A stretch of DNA of 64,000 nucleotides from Chytridium lagenaria (Eukaryota > Chytridiomycota > Chytridiomycetes > Chytridiales > Chytridiaceae). Shown here piece by piece: positions 12,084 to 25,351 of this stretch; positions within the stretch are counted from its first letter, which is position 1; every line of letters starts with the position of its first letter. The translations under genes were made by a program, and so were the position numbers. The DNA lies in NCBI GenBank assembly GCA_025449115.1, contig JAHLKC010000019.1, positions 345,810 through 409,809 of the forward strand, given 5' to 3'. Below the pieces are notes generated by a model. It was not told where the DNA came from. It did no database searches and was given only the letters and a program-made list of their open reading frames with translations.

Positions 12084-13853
12084 TCATCCAAGATGTGAGA
12101 TGATGTCTTGTGTGTAGTTTTGAATATCTATAATGCTTTGGAACACGGGCATCAGAAACGAACGAGATTTAAAAACTTTTCGCGGTTTGCCACGCAATTG
12201 ATAGGGTTGGGCACGAGACTCAGTGATGCTAATGGTTGACCGTCTTTGTCGAACAACCCCTGAACGCGGGGTGTTGGTCAGAGAATTATCTTCATCTTCG
12301 TCATCGTCTGATATATCTCCAACACCAGAGTCTGCCCTTCCTCTCGCTGTCGATGTCTCCAAGCAAGAGCGTTGTGCTTCTAAGGGGTCATATGGAGAGG
12401 CGCTGGGATCATCTCCGCGGATTTCGGCGAGTGTAATTACTTCGTAAGCTTCTTGCGCCATATTCCGCCACATACTTGCGACAGGTTTTGGAACCGTGGA
12501 TGCTGGCTTTTCAAAAATACACTGAGCTTGTGACGGGTGAGTTTTGAAGTGTGCTGGTAACAATAGACTCCTTCGTAGTTTCCTTCTAATTACTTCAGCC
12601 ATTATGTCACGTGAAATGGTGTCGGCCATAACACGCGATAAATGGCAGCTGCATTGAGAAGAGCCCTGACAAGGAAGCCAGTGGAATCGATTCAGGTCTT
12701 GAGATATAGTTGCGGGCATTTTGCGGTGAACATGCAAGGAAAGAGTTTCGGAAGGCTTAAAGTATAATCAGTATTTGATATCATTTTAATGAATAAGTTT
12801 AGAAAATGCCATTACCATCCAGACTATAAATTGATCCGCTGTGTCGGGAAGAGTGGACGGGTCTATTACCGACATGTACGGAATATGACGAAGATGAAAG
12901 AGGCCAATTTTATCCAAATGAATGAAATCAGTTTCTGAGGTCTTATCGCTGCTAATACAGTCTATCTCTTGATTCACAAAGCGCTGTTGTGAAGAATTGA
13001 TGTGAAAGGATTCGGGCATGACAGAAGCAGATGAAGAAAAGGAGGAGCAGATTGACGAGCTCATGTAGTCGGAGCCAGTGTCGCAACCCTCGTCGTTAAA
13101 TTCTTCCTCATCATCAAAGTCATCATCAAACATGCCAGTATGAGGCGGGCAAGCGCCAGTTCCTGACTTTCTTAATGTAAAGGCAAGTCCTCCGAGACAT
13201 GGAGGTATGAATGGCCTCTTTCAAGGGTCGCTACACCTTCTGAGTCACCCTCCAATCTCGTGGCCACATAGTATGTCCCAACTGGCCAGCGGCGCCGTGC
13301 AAAAGATGGTTGGCATGCGAAAAATGATGATTGTGAAAGAGTGGGTGCTCTGCTGGGTCCGTTCCAATATGTGGATGAGGCACAGTCACGAATATGTGAA
13401 CGGTGAGCTTCAGCGGAGCGAATGAGACTTGACGGAATGACATGGGACAGGCAACATGGATTCATGCGGTAAACGGTTGGGTGAATGATGCTGTCATCTG
13501 TTGCAGTGAGGAGAGGAGAAAGTTGCTCCACCGTGCCACCGCCAACAAATGCTGGAGGTAGCATCTCGTAAACTGGGCTATCGCATACCATCTTTCTGTG
13601 AATGATGCTTTGTCTTTAGAAAGAAGAAAGTTGTTGCTCGACGGAGTCTTCAAATGAGGGCTGGGTCGGAAAGTCGGAGAAGAGGTAATGAATGCTATCG
13701 TCCGGAGAAGGTGTGAGGTTCGGTAGGGATGTGAGGGTGGAAAGAGGATAAAATAGCGATAGTGAGGAGGTTGAAGGGGAGGTGGGATCCCGGTGGAGTC
13801 CTTTGTGGAGAGGGCTCTCTCGATTCGCGAATCAGCGAGGTCCTCTGGGTCAT
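12084..13853 (-). CDS. Unrecognised Ser/acidic-rich protein, 5' end uncertain
   Basis: I do not recognise the family. The best-supported part is two exons, 12816-13133 and 12084-12755, joined by a 60-nt GT-AG intron that keeps the frame (QFIVWM to PSETLSLHVHRKMPATIS). Exon one begins with acidic MFDDDFDDEEEFNDEG and a Ser run. Exon two has a basic stretch (RRKLRRSLL) and an acidic patch (ISDDDEDEDNSL). Upstream, protein-like sequence continues in changing frames: PFIPPCLGGLAFTLRKSG just before MFDDD, DSPVYEMLPPAFVGGG at 13560-13590, and TPSPDDSIHYLFSDFP near 13690-13720. A start near 13853 is therefore possible, with introns or base errors between. If only the safe part is real, the protein is about 330 aa starting at 13133. 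Confidence 0.55.
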
Positions 13854-14789
13854 AAATAGATATCTAATCTGGGGTTTGAGTCGTCTTTATAGGATACAAA
13901 GGCTTAGTCGTTAACCCCGGCACCCACCGACGGCACCAATCTCCACACAACTTTGGAATCGGAGCTCTTGTTGGCTTTCCCAATTTCCTCATTATCCCTT
14001 GTTTCAAGAAGGAAAGTTTGGTGTGTTCCCCGCACTGGCCACAACTTTCCCCAGCTTTCAACATGGCAGGAATTCAAGTGGGGCTCAGAGGTGTGGAGAC
14101 CAACACAAGCCCACTATCTCCACCATCACGCCTTGCATAAAATATTAAAAGATCTTTTTGGCGCAGGCTAGCAACGTGGCCAGTTTCGATGATAGAACGA
14201 ATCCCAAGTTCCCAACCACCGACACAAAGATGGAGCCGTCAAGGTTTCTGGAGCACTGACTGAGCCAATTGAGGCGAGAATTCAAGACACACGTCACCTT
14301 GACAAATTTGGCGAGTCAACGTGGGTGAGTTCGTCTTCAACGTTCCTCCGACAAATGAGGCAGCGCCATGCGGGCGCAGAGAGAGGGTTTGAATTCATAA
14401 AACGTTCATTATGCATTTTAGGTTTCAGCTGTCATATAAATATGAGAAGGTGCTTCATTTATAGGAGGTCGTCATGCTGCTTGCGGTCAGCTACAAGTAT
14501 AGAATAAGCACATGGAGGCATCATCATTCAAGAGTCCAAGACCACTCTTGCCCTTCATATAATTGCTTCTGCAGATGCTGTCATCGGCAGAGCACTTTTG
14601 CAAGAAGCCCCATCGTCTGTTGCCCAGAAATTCTTATAAAATTTCATTAAGTCATGCGACTAGTCCCCACTTTCCCCACCTTCCACTTTGGTCTGCGCCA
14701 GGATTTTACATTTACCCCTGATGAGATAACGTGCAGCGACATTAGATCATCTCCGCCAAACACCGATGATCAAATCATTAAAATCCGGT

Positions 14790-14820
14790 GAGGCATGTGT
14801 GTGGCATGTGTGTGGCATGC
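14790..14820 (+). repeat. Tandem GGCATGTGTGT repeat
   Basis: Two full copies and one partial copy of an 11-bp unit in intergenic DNA. Confidence 0.85.
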
Positions 14821-15085
14821 GGCTTTTTTTTGTTTAATGCTAAGAAAAAGAGGGATCTCGGAGCAGGCTGAGCTTCGACATGAAAATGATTTTAAGACCA
14901 ATAATAATTATAACCCGCCCAACGCAGTATGTCGTGATGGTAAATAATATTTATATGAGTAAAGAAAACGGCCGGAAATCATCACCCTTCCATGACGGTA
15001 TGACCACGCGTCATCAAAGTTATTGGAGGAAGGGGAACGAAAAGGTACTAATAACTTATTCCGTATAATATTTCAGCTTGACGGC

Positions 15086-15202
15086 GGCATTCTTTCCCTC
15101 CTTTCCTGTCCTGTCTCTTACCACCTTAAGTATCAACTCGGCATCCTTTCCCTCCTTTCCTATCCAGCCTCGACGACTTACTGCCGTAAATATCTACCTC
15201 AA
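15086..15202 (+). repeat. Imperfect tandem duplication, about 54-bp period
   Basis: GGCATTCTTTCCCTCCTTTC at 15086 recurs as GGCATCCTTTCCCTCCTTTC at 15140. Weaker similarity continues through each unit (AAGTATCAACTC against AAATATCTACCTC). Confidence 0.8.
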
Positions 15203-16254
15203 CTAACAGCGTTCGAAAAGCAATCTTGTTTAGCTTTGTTGGCGCTTTCAAAATCACTTCTCTGCCCTTGACGATACCGGTACAGACAGGTCAAGAGGGA
15301 GAAAAAAGGTAATTGGCAGAGTATGTCCAACCTCTTCTACACACCTCCTCCTCCTCCTCTCGTCGCAGCGGCCTTCGTCAGCTGAAGGTTTTACATTGCA
15401 TCATCGAGCTATGGTCAAAACATCGCTGGGGTCCCATAGCTGTTGGTGGTGATGTATCTTCCGTCTACCTCGAAAGTGAACTTTTGGTTTCGGTGATACC
15501 GCGCCGCGCCCAGAAAATCCCAACTTGGAAGAAAACGATATAAATACTCATTGAAATTCGAAAAGAAAACAACGAGCGAGGCGGTGCCTGGCCTCTGCTG
15601 CATCTAATCGTTTGGTGCATCTTCAAGTCATCCTCGGGCTGTCGATGATTTCAACTTAAAACTATTAGAGTTCACTGAGGAAGAAGGTGGACTTCTGTTG
15701 GCATAAATAAAGCACTTCACAGGGATTTTCCATCGGTTCTACCTCGAAAAAACAGAATGCGATCAGCACTGGCGAAATAGAAAGAGACTTATTTAGTAAT
15801 ATAGACGACAGAATTATGAATTCAAGGCTTTATAAAATGTTTCCTTAAATACTTTATCGACGTCTTTAGTAAAGATTATTTTTTTCTCAGCATCCTGATT
15901 CTACTTTTGTAACGGCAAAAACAGCTTTCTGTGGCGAACTCGTTTTTCACCAACGTAAATGCCATCATGCTCGCCCTGATCCTAAAATGGGCTCTAAAGA
16001 CATAAGCGCGCACAGCTCGAAAGGACATCATGTACTTTTCAGACGTCGGGACGGATGAGTTGAGCCTTACGTCCTTCTAAATCCACACCAATTCATCAAC
16101 AGCAGCGAGGTCGTTAGGAATAACCATACTAACGCAAAGCCGGGATAACCATGATCTCTCCAACAGTCCTTGTGAGAAGCTTTGCAATCTAAGATTCGCA
16201 GTAGATGAACTGCCAGTATCTACTGCCAGTGTCATTCATCAGCGTGAAAGGTAA

Positions 16255-16703
16255 TCAAGATTTGTAAAAGCTGGGAAAACACTCCCTAAGGGGCTCGCCA
16301 GAGTGCTGAAGAAGAAATACAAAGGTGAGCTTTTCAAATCGTTGCGTATTCACATTGCTACCTTTCTCCAAATATGGTGCTGCAGTAGCTACTCGACCAA
16401 AGACGATGGGCTTAAAATATGTTAAGGCAATCAAAATACCTTTTCTTGAATAGTTGGAGAATATTCTCTCTGGCAAATGGTGCAGATGATGGATTTGGGA
16501 GGTTCGTTCTGGCAGTAAAAAGTGCCAGCCTTAATATCCATCGCCACGGTTTTCCACTCTAGACACTCACTACTTTGATCTGGTCCTTTTTCCCATGATA
16601 CTTGCCGCTCGGTGCCGTCTTCTCCACTTCCTACAACAAAACCTGTTAACACCCTCAACCTCGCCACTTTGCTCACGTTTCCCATAATGACGACACCCCA
16701 CAC
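16255..16703 (-). CDS. Possible short protein divergent to aspartate aminotransferase
   Basis: Two open frames (16431-16703 and 16255-16476) could join across a very short gap. The first contains EWKTVAMDIKAGTFYCQN and CTICQREY, with a C..C pair. The second gives RVATAAPYLEKGSNVNTQ and ends FPSFYKS. The only intron I can place between them is 29 nt, shorter than others in the window, so the join is doubtful. The stretch near 16560-16620 also reads plausibly in another frame. I recognise no family. Position just upstream of, and divergent from, the aminotransferase is the main reason to list it. Confidence 0.22.
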
Positions 16704-16824
16704 CCGTGTGTTACCTTATCTAAAAAAAACGAAAAGGAATTCCTTGAGATCTCATCAACACTCACACTACCATCAACCTATCCCTCATCGTTCCATCTCA
16801 TCCCCCTAAAAATCACACCACACC

Positions 16825-18679
16825 ATGCTCGCCTCCCTCGCTCGCGCCGCTACTGCGCGCTCAACGGTCCGCGTTGCAGCCGGAGCTCGTCCGGCTCGTA
16901 TTGTGTTTGCGTCGACTTGGTCGCATGTTCAACAAGGTTGGGATATTTCCTTGTCGTTCTTTTGGGTGCGATCAGGCTGAGGGTTAGTGGGCTTGGATCG
17001 GGAAGGGAGAAAGGATTTAGGATGTGTTGGGTATTGGATCATGGAGGAAGAAAGCTACTATGTCTCACTTAGTTTTCATTTGTTTTGAACGACCTTAGGT
17101 CCTCCCGATCCCATTCTTGGAGTTACTGAGGCCTTCAGGGCGGACAAGAACCCCAAGAAGGTGAGAGTAAACAATATTAGATTTGTAATTTGGACCTGTT
17201 TTCTGTTTAAACTCGAGAGAGATGCTGATGGCGTTATAAAGATGAACCTCGGTGTCGGAGCTTACCGTGACGACAACAATAAGCCCTACGTTCTCGAGGC
17301 CGTCAAGAAGGTAAAATCTCTTTTGTTAAACTTGTCTTTTTTACTACACGGGAAAAAATAATCACGAATCTAATGACAAGAATAAATTAGGCCGAAAGGA
17401 TCATTCAGGACCTCAAACTTGACAAAGAATACCTCGGTATTACTGGTCTCGCAGATTACAACCGTCTTGCGGCTGAGCTCGCATATGGATCGGACTCACC
17501 TGCCATCAAGGGCTCGAGGCTCGTTACCACCCAGTCCCTGTCTGGAACCGGTGCCCTTAGAATTGGCGGAGAATTTTTGAGCAGGTTTTACCAGGGTAAG
17601 GGTGGAAAGAAGATCTACCTTCCCACTCCCAGGTAAATATTTAAGATTGGTCTTTTTTTTTTGATATTTTATTCTTTAAATTGGTTTATATATTTATTGA
17701 CCTTGGATAGTTGGGGAAACCATGCCAACATTTTCCGCGACTCAAAGCTTGAGGTGGCCCAGTACCGCTACTTTGACAAAAAAACCAACGGACTTGATTT
17801 TGCCGGGCTCACCGAAGACCTCAAGGTGCGTTGATTTTGGAGGAATTCCCCAAGTATTATATAGTACATATCTTGACAAGTCATCTTTCTACATTTATCC
17901 AACCCTAATTACAGAACATCCCTGATGAATCCATCGTCCTTCTCCATGCTTGCGCCCACAACCCTACTGGAGTCGACCCCACGCAAGACCAATGGAAGCA
18001 ACTCTCTCAACTCATTAAATCTAAGAACCACCTTGCCTTCTTCGATATGGCCTACCAAGGGTTCGCATCAGGTGACCCTACCATTGATGCCTTTGCTCTC
18101 CGCCAATTTGTCGCTGATGGCCACAATGTGCTCCTCGCTCAGTCGTTTGCCAAGAACTTGGGATTGTACGGTGAACGTGTTGGGTTGTTCTCTATTGTCG
18201 TCAACGATGCGGAGGAGGCCAAGAGGGTAGATTCGCAAGTAAAGATTTTGGTTAGGCCTATGTACTCGAACCCTCCTTTAAGCGGACCTAGGATCGTTAA
18301 GGAGATTCTTTCCATTCCTGAACTCAGGAGCCAATGGTCTGTTGTAGTTTTTTCCTGTTTGGTCATATCTGATTAATGATTAACTTTTTTTGTCACCAGG
18401 CACGAGGAGGTCAAGTCCATGGCCGATCGTATCATTTCCATGAGGGCCGCGCTCAAGGACCACCTTGAGACGACTTACGGTAGCAAGCGCAATTGGTCCC
18501 ACATTACCAGCCAGATCGGCATGTTCTGCTACACTGGTCTCACCCCTGAGCAGGTTGACCGTCTCAGGACCGAATTCTCTGTCTACCTTACTCGTGACGG
18601 CCGTATTTCAATCGCTGGCATTACTAGCCACAATGTGAAGTACCTTGCTGAGGCCATTCACGAGGTTACCAAGGCTTGA
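16825..18679 (+). CDS. Mitochondrial aspartate aminotransferase
   Basis: PLP enzyme interconverting aspartate/2-oxoglutarate and oxaloacetate/glutamate; the mitochondrial arm of the malate-aspartate shuttle. The N-terminus [22 protein letters not shown] is Arg/Ala-rich with no acidic residue, a typical matrix presequence. The fold-I aminotransferase body is complete: [75 protein letters not shown], then the PLP Lys in [14 protein letters not shown], and [11 protein letters not shown]. Introns lie near 16938-17098, 17161-17215, 17311-17391, 17634-17710, 17826-17914 and 18335-18399. It ends [10 protein letters not shown]. About 425 aa after splicing, full length. Confidence 0.95.
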
Positions 18680-21600
18680 ATGTTGCGAGTTGTTGAAAGC
18701 GTGTGTTTGTTGTGTTGTTGGTGTGTGAGGGTTTTGTTTTGAGTTGGGCAAACAAGCCTCTTTTCATTTTTTATCAGGTTTTGATTATTGTTGAGATTAT
18801 TTTAATCATGCAACGATAAGGAAACACGGCATGTTTCTCAATATGGAAATTCAGCTTTAAATTACATCAAACTTACATCAAAAAAGGATGGTTCATGTAT
18901 CACCTCACAATCTCATTGGCTGATTCTCAAAGGCCCTTTTGTCTGGCCCATGGCCCAATTGCCGATCCCACGGCCGCCGATCGAATTGTGAGAAAACAGG
19001 CCCAAAACCGAAAAAGAGTCAAAAAAAGAGATAAAAGATAAAAGGAAAAAACGCAAAAAACCCTCTTTGAATCAAAACGAGGCCCAGACACTCCATGGCC
19101 AAATGTATTCATATTCATTCAGTCATCGATCTGCCGGTGCCTTCACTCTTTTAATAAATGGTGGGGGGGACAGGGAGGCATAATTTTTGTTGCTTCAAAT
19201 CGCCGCATTGAGACTTGAGACCTGTGATGCGGATGCGCAGCAGCGCTTTTCGATTTGGTCGGTTTGTGTTTAAGATTAAATGTGGGTGGGTGAATGGATA
19301 CGGACCATGGACAATGTCGCTAGTTCCGTAGTTCAATCCCGCAGGACACGGAGGGGTCTAAAATTGATTGAGTCTCCTGCATAGAATGCCATTAACTATT
19401 GAGCTATCGAATACTGCACATCATTTGCTATCCGAATCTCGAGCATTGCGGTTGAAGAGACCTTTGTTGCGATCTACGATCCATAACGACTGTCTTATCA
19501 ATGCCAGAGTCACAGAGATCCTTTTGATCTTCCGACTCTCTCGCATCCATCGCACATCCACCTCTGGTGTCGTGATCGTGTATGATAGTTGAGTCAGAGA
19601 GGGTAAGCAAAATAGACCAGCTGTCCGTCATTTCCAATTGTGAAAAACTCATCCGTGATTTTCCCAGAACCGACGCCCATGCTCATAGTTACACAAACCT
19701 TAAGGCTTACCAAATAAAGAGTGCTTGGTTCAAGCTTAACTGCGCCTCTATTGGTTGTTCTAATTCGATGACAAATGAGACAAAATGGTCTTGAAATTGA
19801 TACCGTCAAGACTGCAACAAGGAATGAATGCGTTGGGAACATCCTCCAGCTATTTCAAAGAATGCTTCGAATGATGATGTCCATCCCCCGCATGCGCATG
19901 GAGGCTGTGCGGGTATCAATAAATGAAGAAAAGCAACCAACTTTTTTTATCTCTTTTCAGTTTTGTGGGTTTTGAATATGGGGCTCCAAACCTCTTTTAC
20001 TGTTTTAGTCATAACAAATGAGATGGCTTAAAGTCAAGCTTTTCTCCAACGTGCTATTCAAGGGCGTATCAACTCTATATCATTTAATTAATCCCTCACA
20101 CATGGGACCTTCTCATGCAAACGTGGTGATGGTCTAGATTGATTTTTAACCAGCCGCCAAGCTGTCTCCACAAAGACGGGGCTTATCCTCGGATGCAAAG
20201 GATACTTTATATAAGGGTGGCACTTTTCTTTCATCCCACCCGGAGTCCAGCCTCAGCAATCAAGCTGATCCCAACGGGTCAATTTATTGTCAATGACAAA
20301 GCGACGCTTTTAGAACTCAGTTTGGAACCCAGTCTGACTCTGCAGGGATTTGCTGGCGGCGGGGTAAAGTAATGAAAAAGACCCAACGTCGTTGAGCACC
20401 GCCCGACGAGTCGCAGAGATACACTATCGCATGCGAACGACGCATGATCCCATTCCCCAGCCTCTCCATGTCAGCGGCACAGTTCTCCTCTTTGAATGAT
20501 GAGACCAACGTCTTTTCAAAGTTGTTGAAATTGGCTGGTCTATTAGGAACCGAGCCGACGCTATCTCGCTCTCTTTCCACCCCCGCCAACGCCTTTTTTT
20601 TTTTAACCTTTCTGTCTGCCTACGATTCTTTGCCTTTTTCACTTTGTGTATGTATATACTGTTATAGTAGATTATATCGTATTATCTTTTTACTTTATTT
20701 TACTTCTTTTTCTTTTTCTTTATAGGTTTTTTTCTTTATTCTTTTTTAGTAGTAACTGACTCGCGCTTGCATACAGATGGGCACAGGAAGGTTTTCCTCG
20801 AGTAAAACATACAAATCTTGATCACCTTAATGTCTTCAGCCCACGTCGATGTAACAAATCCTACGTAGTGATGGGCGGTAGACGTTAAGAAGTATATCTA
20901 TTCTTAGTAATGGTGAACCCGTCCATACTGAAGTGCCAAAACACGTGAGGTACCTCCCAATGTTCGATGCGCATTCATCACCACTGGGCCACCTTCAACC
21001 AAGGCATCTTTTCCACACTTCCTTGAAAATGCCTGGGTGCTTGCCTTTTTTTTCTTTCCAAAACTATTACAAAAATGCGGAGTGAGTCCAGTGCACAGCC
21101 ATTTCATATCCACAAAAACAGCAAAAAAAAGAGACAAAATATAGATAAATATAAAAAGAGTTAAAGATCAGTACGGTCCGAATTCGTTCCAGGCTCCAGC
21201 ATGCGTTTCGGTTGAACCCAACGATCCACGCTATGCGGAAATCTCTCCTCGTGCACCGTAAGAATTCGTGGCCTTCCAATATCAGAATCATCCAATGAAG
21301 CACTCAAGATAAAACCTTTTAATTCCATTACCATCACTGAAAGGGCTAGGCTCCTTGATATCCCACCAAGTGTTCGTTAGTATTACTGTCTTACCCGCAT
21401 TCTGTCGATTTACCGTGGGTTCTATGGTGAAAGGTAAAGCCCAGCTCCGTTGATTTGCCGTCAAAAGGTGCCCTCCATACCATGTTTGTATTTAGGTATA
21501 TAAAAATGACTTCCAAGCGATGTGCCGAGTATCCACGATCCATAAACGTGCTTTGTGGTCCCAAATAGGTCGCTATAAATTGCAATGTGTCCTCACGAAA

Positions 21601-23187
21601 AGCCTCGGCCCTCGAACTATTTGTTCTCCGAAAAAAAGGTTTCGGTATCGGACTACTAAAAAATATGGGTGGGTAGACGAGCTTCCTTTCGGTCGAGTGA
21701 CTCGAGTCCATCGAGTCTGCTATCGTCTGGCTCCTCATCCCACTAGGAGCAAAGCGCTTATCGGCTATGGGCGAGGCCCACAGCAGACACACCCATGAAA
21801 TAATATTTTTTAATTGAAAATTTCTGGAGGTGCTTGGGCTTCAGGTTTGGAAAAAAAACTTTATATGTGATGCTTGGAACGGGCCAAAGAGGGGTTTTTT
21901 GAGGATGCCACCGCAGCTGAAGACCACAGGATATTCATGCACGCAACGCAATTAAAGGCACGTGCAGCCACTTCAAAAGAACTTGGAGATGGAGATGGTT
22001 ATGAATTCATGCATCTCGTTTGCTGCGCACGGACGTCGAGATGGGCCTGGGTTGAATTCAATCACCTGAGAGTCTGAGATTGAGGACAGCCTCAATTTCA
22101 TTATTAATAATGTATTGGGCCTTGAGCATTCACATTATATGCACGTGCGGGGACGGCGTGGGGCGGGGATACAGGGACTGGTGGAATATTAAAGTCTAAC
22201 TTATTATTTACAAAAGAGCCTCGACCGCGGATTCAAGCAATCTGTGGTGTTTTGATTATTGTTTTGAATTTGAGGAGCTCAGCATAGAGGCCCAAGGTCA
22301 AGCGACATGATTTATTTATAGACATCAATAATACGAGAACCTCCGACACTCACATATGTAGAGGTTTGAGTAAGACCCAAACAAACACAAAAAAGAGTAA
22401 AAGACAAAATCAGAAAGAAAAAAAAGGAATGAATGAGTGAACGACCGAAGACCTTCGATCCAGCTAATAGATAGGTCCCGGCAAAACGAGATGAGACAAC
22501 AGAACCTTAATATTCATTGGTTACGCATATTGAATCGGGGTTTTAACTTTTACACCGCGACGTAAATCCCGGAACTCCTTTAACAAAAAGTACACTAATG
22601 TCGTCATTTCACGCGATAAGAAATCGGCGATTTATTATTCTCCTCAAACGAGTCGTGGAGACATCAAAAAGTGGACCCGTTCGATCCTATTTTCGGTAAC
22701 CCCAATGACGGCCGAGTTTCCTACCCTTCGCATTATAAAATTAGACGAATATCTTTGCCTTCTAAAATGGGCGCGATCATCGAAGTGGAATGGAAATCGA
22801 GTGGCTATGTTTAATCTGTTCAGGGATACGTGGTTATGATGGTTTACTGCCCCACCAATGGGACGGAACCACTATTACGAGGTACACGTTCATCTATCAT
22901 CGTGGCAGTGCGCGATTCAATCGACCTCACAAGGAAACCTCTTACTACTTTCCATCAATGTAAAGATGGCTTAGGTTCATTGAAGGAATAAAGAGGCCGG
23001 GTTCTTCCCATCACGTCCTACTAAATAGCCTTTTCAGGAAAAACAAAGAAAACCCCTATAAATCCGTCCGAGTCCCTCAAAAAGCCCTCGCCTGCGCCTT
23101 GCTGGTTTTAAAATAAGTCCGTGGTCGCTAAACAGCTAAGCATTGAAAGCAGGTCTGGACCGTTGACGCCTGTGACCTAAAATCTAA

Positions 23188-23282
23188 ACCATCCAGACGT
23201 AGTATAAAAGACTTTATATAAATCATCTAGACGTCGTATCTTCAAGATCTTTATACATCCTGACGACGAAAGATTCTTCAGC
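23188..23282 (+). repeat. Degenerate tandem repeat, about 35-37-bp unit
   Basis: Three diverged copies: CATCCAGACGTAGTAT..AAGACTTTATAT, ATCATCTAGACGTCGTAT..AAGATCTTTATAC and ATCCTGACGACG..AAGATTC. They begin near 23188, 23221 and 23258. Confidence 0.7.
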
Positions 23283-25331
23283 CATCACAAACAAACAATT
23301 AAGAGGCGAACACCAGAAATCCTACCGATATGCCGATTCAATAAAAGAAACATATAAAAAAAGCAAAAAAGAAAAGGATAAAAAACAAAAAGAGTTAAAA
23401 AAGACAAAAATCGGATCACGTCAAAATTGGATTCCCTTTTCAGAGTAAAGCTCCGTCTTGAGGAATATCCGATGAGACGATAAAAGATCCAGACAGGTGT
23501 TTCCTCATTTCCGCAATGCATCCAGTCAGTTCTTTTGGGAACTGTGTTCACGTCCTCCGTTTTAAGACTTCCTTTGGCGGTGTCGCTGCTGAGCTGGTTT
23601 GATTGCCGGTGGGATAGGCGGGATAAATGAAGGGTGAATAGGCGGGCCGAGCATATATTTGTAAGCCCAAAGGATTTTTGATGATGAGTCACTTTACTAT
23701 AGAGATGCGCCGATCAGGATTCTACTGGGGGTGGTGGCACTCCAGGATGTGCTTCACCACTTCGCAACCAGGTCCATGCTTACCTCCAAGTCTTGATGAT
23801 CAAATGATGATCTTCCGAACAGTTCTCGAGCGTTTTGAGGCTATACTGGTGCTAAGCTATTTTGATTGCCGCTGGGATGTGCGAGATGATTAAAAGGAAA
23901 AGGCCGAAGGGGTAAACCACATTTGCATATGCTTTACTCAAAAGATGATATGCTGACCATCTTGACCATCTGCCGATCATGATTCCCTTGCTTGGTTTTG
24001 GTATAGAGAATACTATTTGTCATTCAGTTGATGACGGATTGATTTAGATTCCTTTTATTTTCCTGTTGACTTGACCACTCCTGGCATTACCGTGTCAAGG
24101 ATAATGAACCCCTACCCTTTGTGTCACGATAATAAATCCGATTGATTGATTCCGAAAGTAAATCCGTAAATCCTTATTTCTACTGCGCCATCCGGTGTGA
24201 CCTGCCCCATTTGGAAGTCTTGGATTGAAGGCCAAAGGGTGGGGAAGCAACTTCACTTTTTGGATGTGGGCGACCCTCCATAAAGTGATGTGACGGGCGT
24301 CATTCTTGTCTTATTTTGCAAAAAGATGTTTATCGGAACCCCATTCAATACGAGTTATCCTTGAAAGATATGGTATTCGATAACTAGTATACAGGTAAGA
24401 AGACGTTGATGATCATGATCAAAGCCCCTCCGTCCATGTTTTCGTACATCTTTCAAATGCCGGACTACGAAGCCTCCATCACGCTGCCACGCATCATCCG
24501 TCACTCCCATCTCGAATATCCGTCAAACCACATAGACTTAACCACCATTAAACGCGAACCCACCTTATCAAAAAAGCCTCACAAATAACAAAAAAAGTAA
24601 AAAGTGAAAAGTAAAACAATCAGTAAAAAAGGTGAAAAAGGTGAAAAGAGGCTATAATGATGCTGTAACCCTTAAGCCAGCCAGCTCATGCGATACCCGC
24701 CGTCGTGAACCCCTCTGAAGGTGGGTTCCATCACGTCAAAATCATCAGCCTCACATCCTTTTTCGTTTGTTTCTCCGCTTGCCATGCAGACTTTGCATGG
24801 TGCGCCCAGAGGTATATATTATAGAATATTATGTTTACTAACGGCTAGCCACCAGGTGCTCAACGCCTCCCATCATATACAGAAGGTGGTCCGGTGGGTC
24901 CTGCGTGATGATGGTGTATCGGAAGGGACGGGTACGTTGTTTCCGATAGATTGGTTATGATTTCCTAGCGAAATTGTTGTGCAAACGGACAGTATGAGTT
25001 GACGTTTTGTGGTTTTTTACAACGTCAATCAACTCTTATCGGAAAACGCGCAAGCCGTTAATGTACAAATCTGTCTTAAGATCATCTAAATAAATATTTA
25101 TTGTTTGTTCTGTCTTCCTTTTTTTTGATTTTTCTCTTTTGATTCATGCAGTTTGGACCTTGTCAAATGCTGTCCAAATATGTAGGGAACCTCCAGATTA
25201 GCAATTCCGTTATAATCTGCGGACTGATACGTCTTGCCGCCTCTCGGGATCCTGTGGACCCTTGCATGAAGCACTCATGCCAACGTCATCTCGATCATGG
25301 ACGGGTTAGTCACCCTCGACACTCGCAATCC

Positions 25332-25351
25332 TTTTTTTTTTTTTTTTTTTT
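25332..25351 (+). repeat. T20 homopolymer
   Basis: A run of twenty T. It creates an artificial poly-Phe in a long plus-strand open frame at 25146-25769, which I do not accept as a gene. Confidence 0.95.

Larger units (their letters stand above)
13854..16254. other. Intergenic region with short repeats
   Basis: No gene I can support. It contains a GGCATGTGTGT tandem repeat near 14791-14820 and a duplicated pyrimidine-rich unit at 15086-15202. A short open frame at 13864-14064 (-), with Cys-rich KLCGDWCRRW, may be a fragment or chance. Confidence 0.5.

Noticed and set aside
19320..19400. tRNA-like segment (GTAGTTCAATCCCGC)
   Set aside because: The T-loop-like word has no matching stem, and no acceptor or anticodon stem can be folded around it.
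21391..21792. 133-aa minus-strand frame with an internal GKSTE duplication
   Set aside because: No recognisable domain or intron structure and weak protein character. The repeat is a small DNA duplication.
23285..23692. 135-aa minus-strand open frame with a hydrophobic end
   Set aside because: The Phe/Leu-rich end is the reverse of an A/G-rich tract, not a credible membrane segment; no homology recognised.
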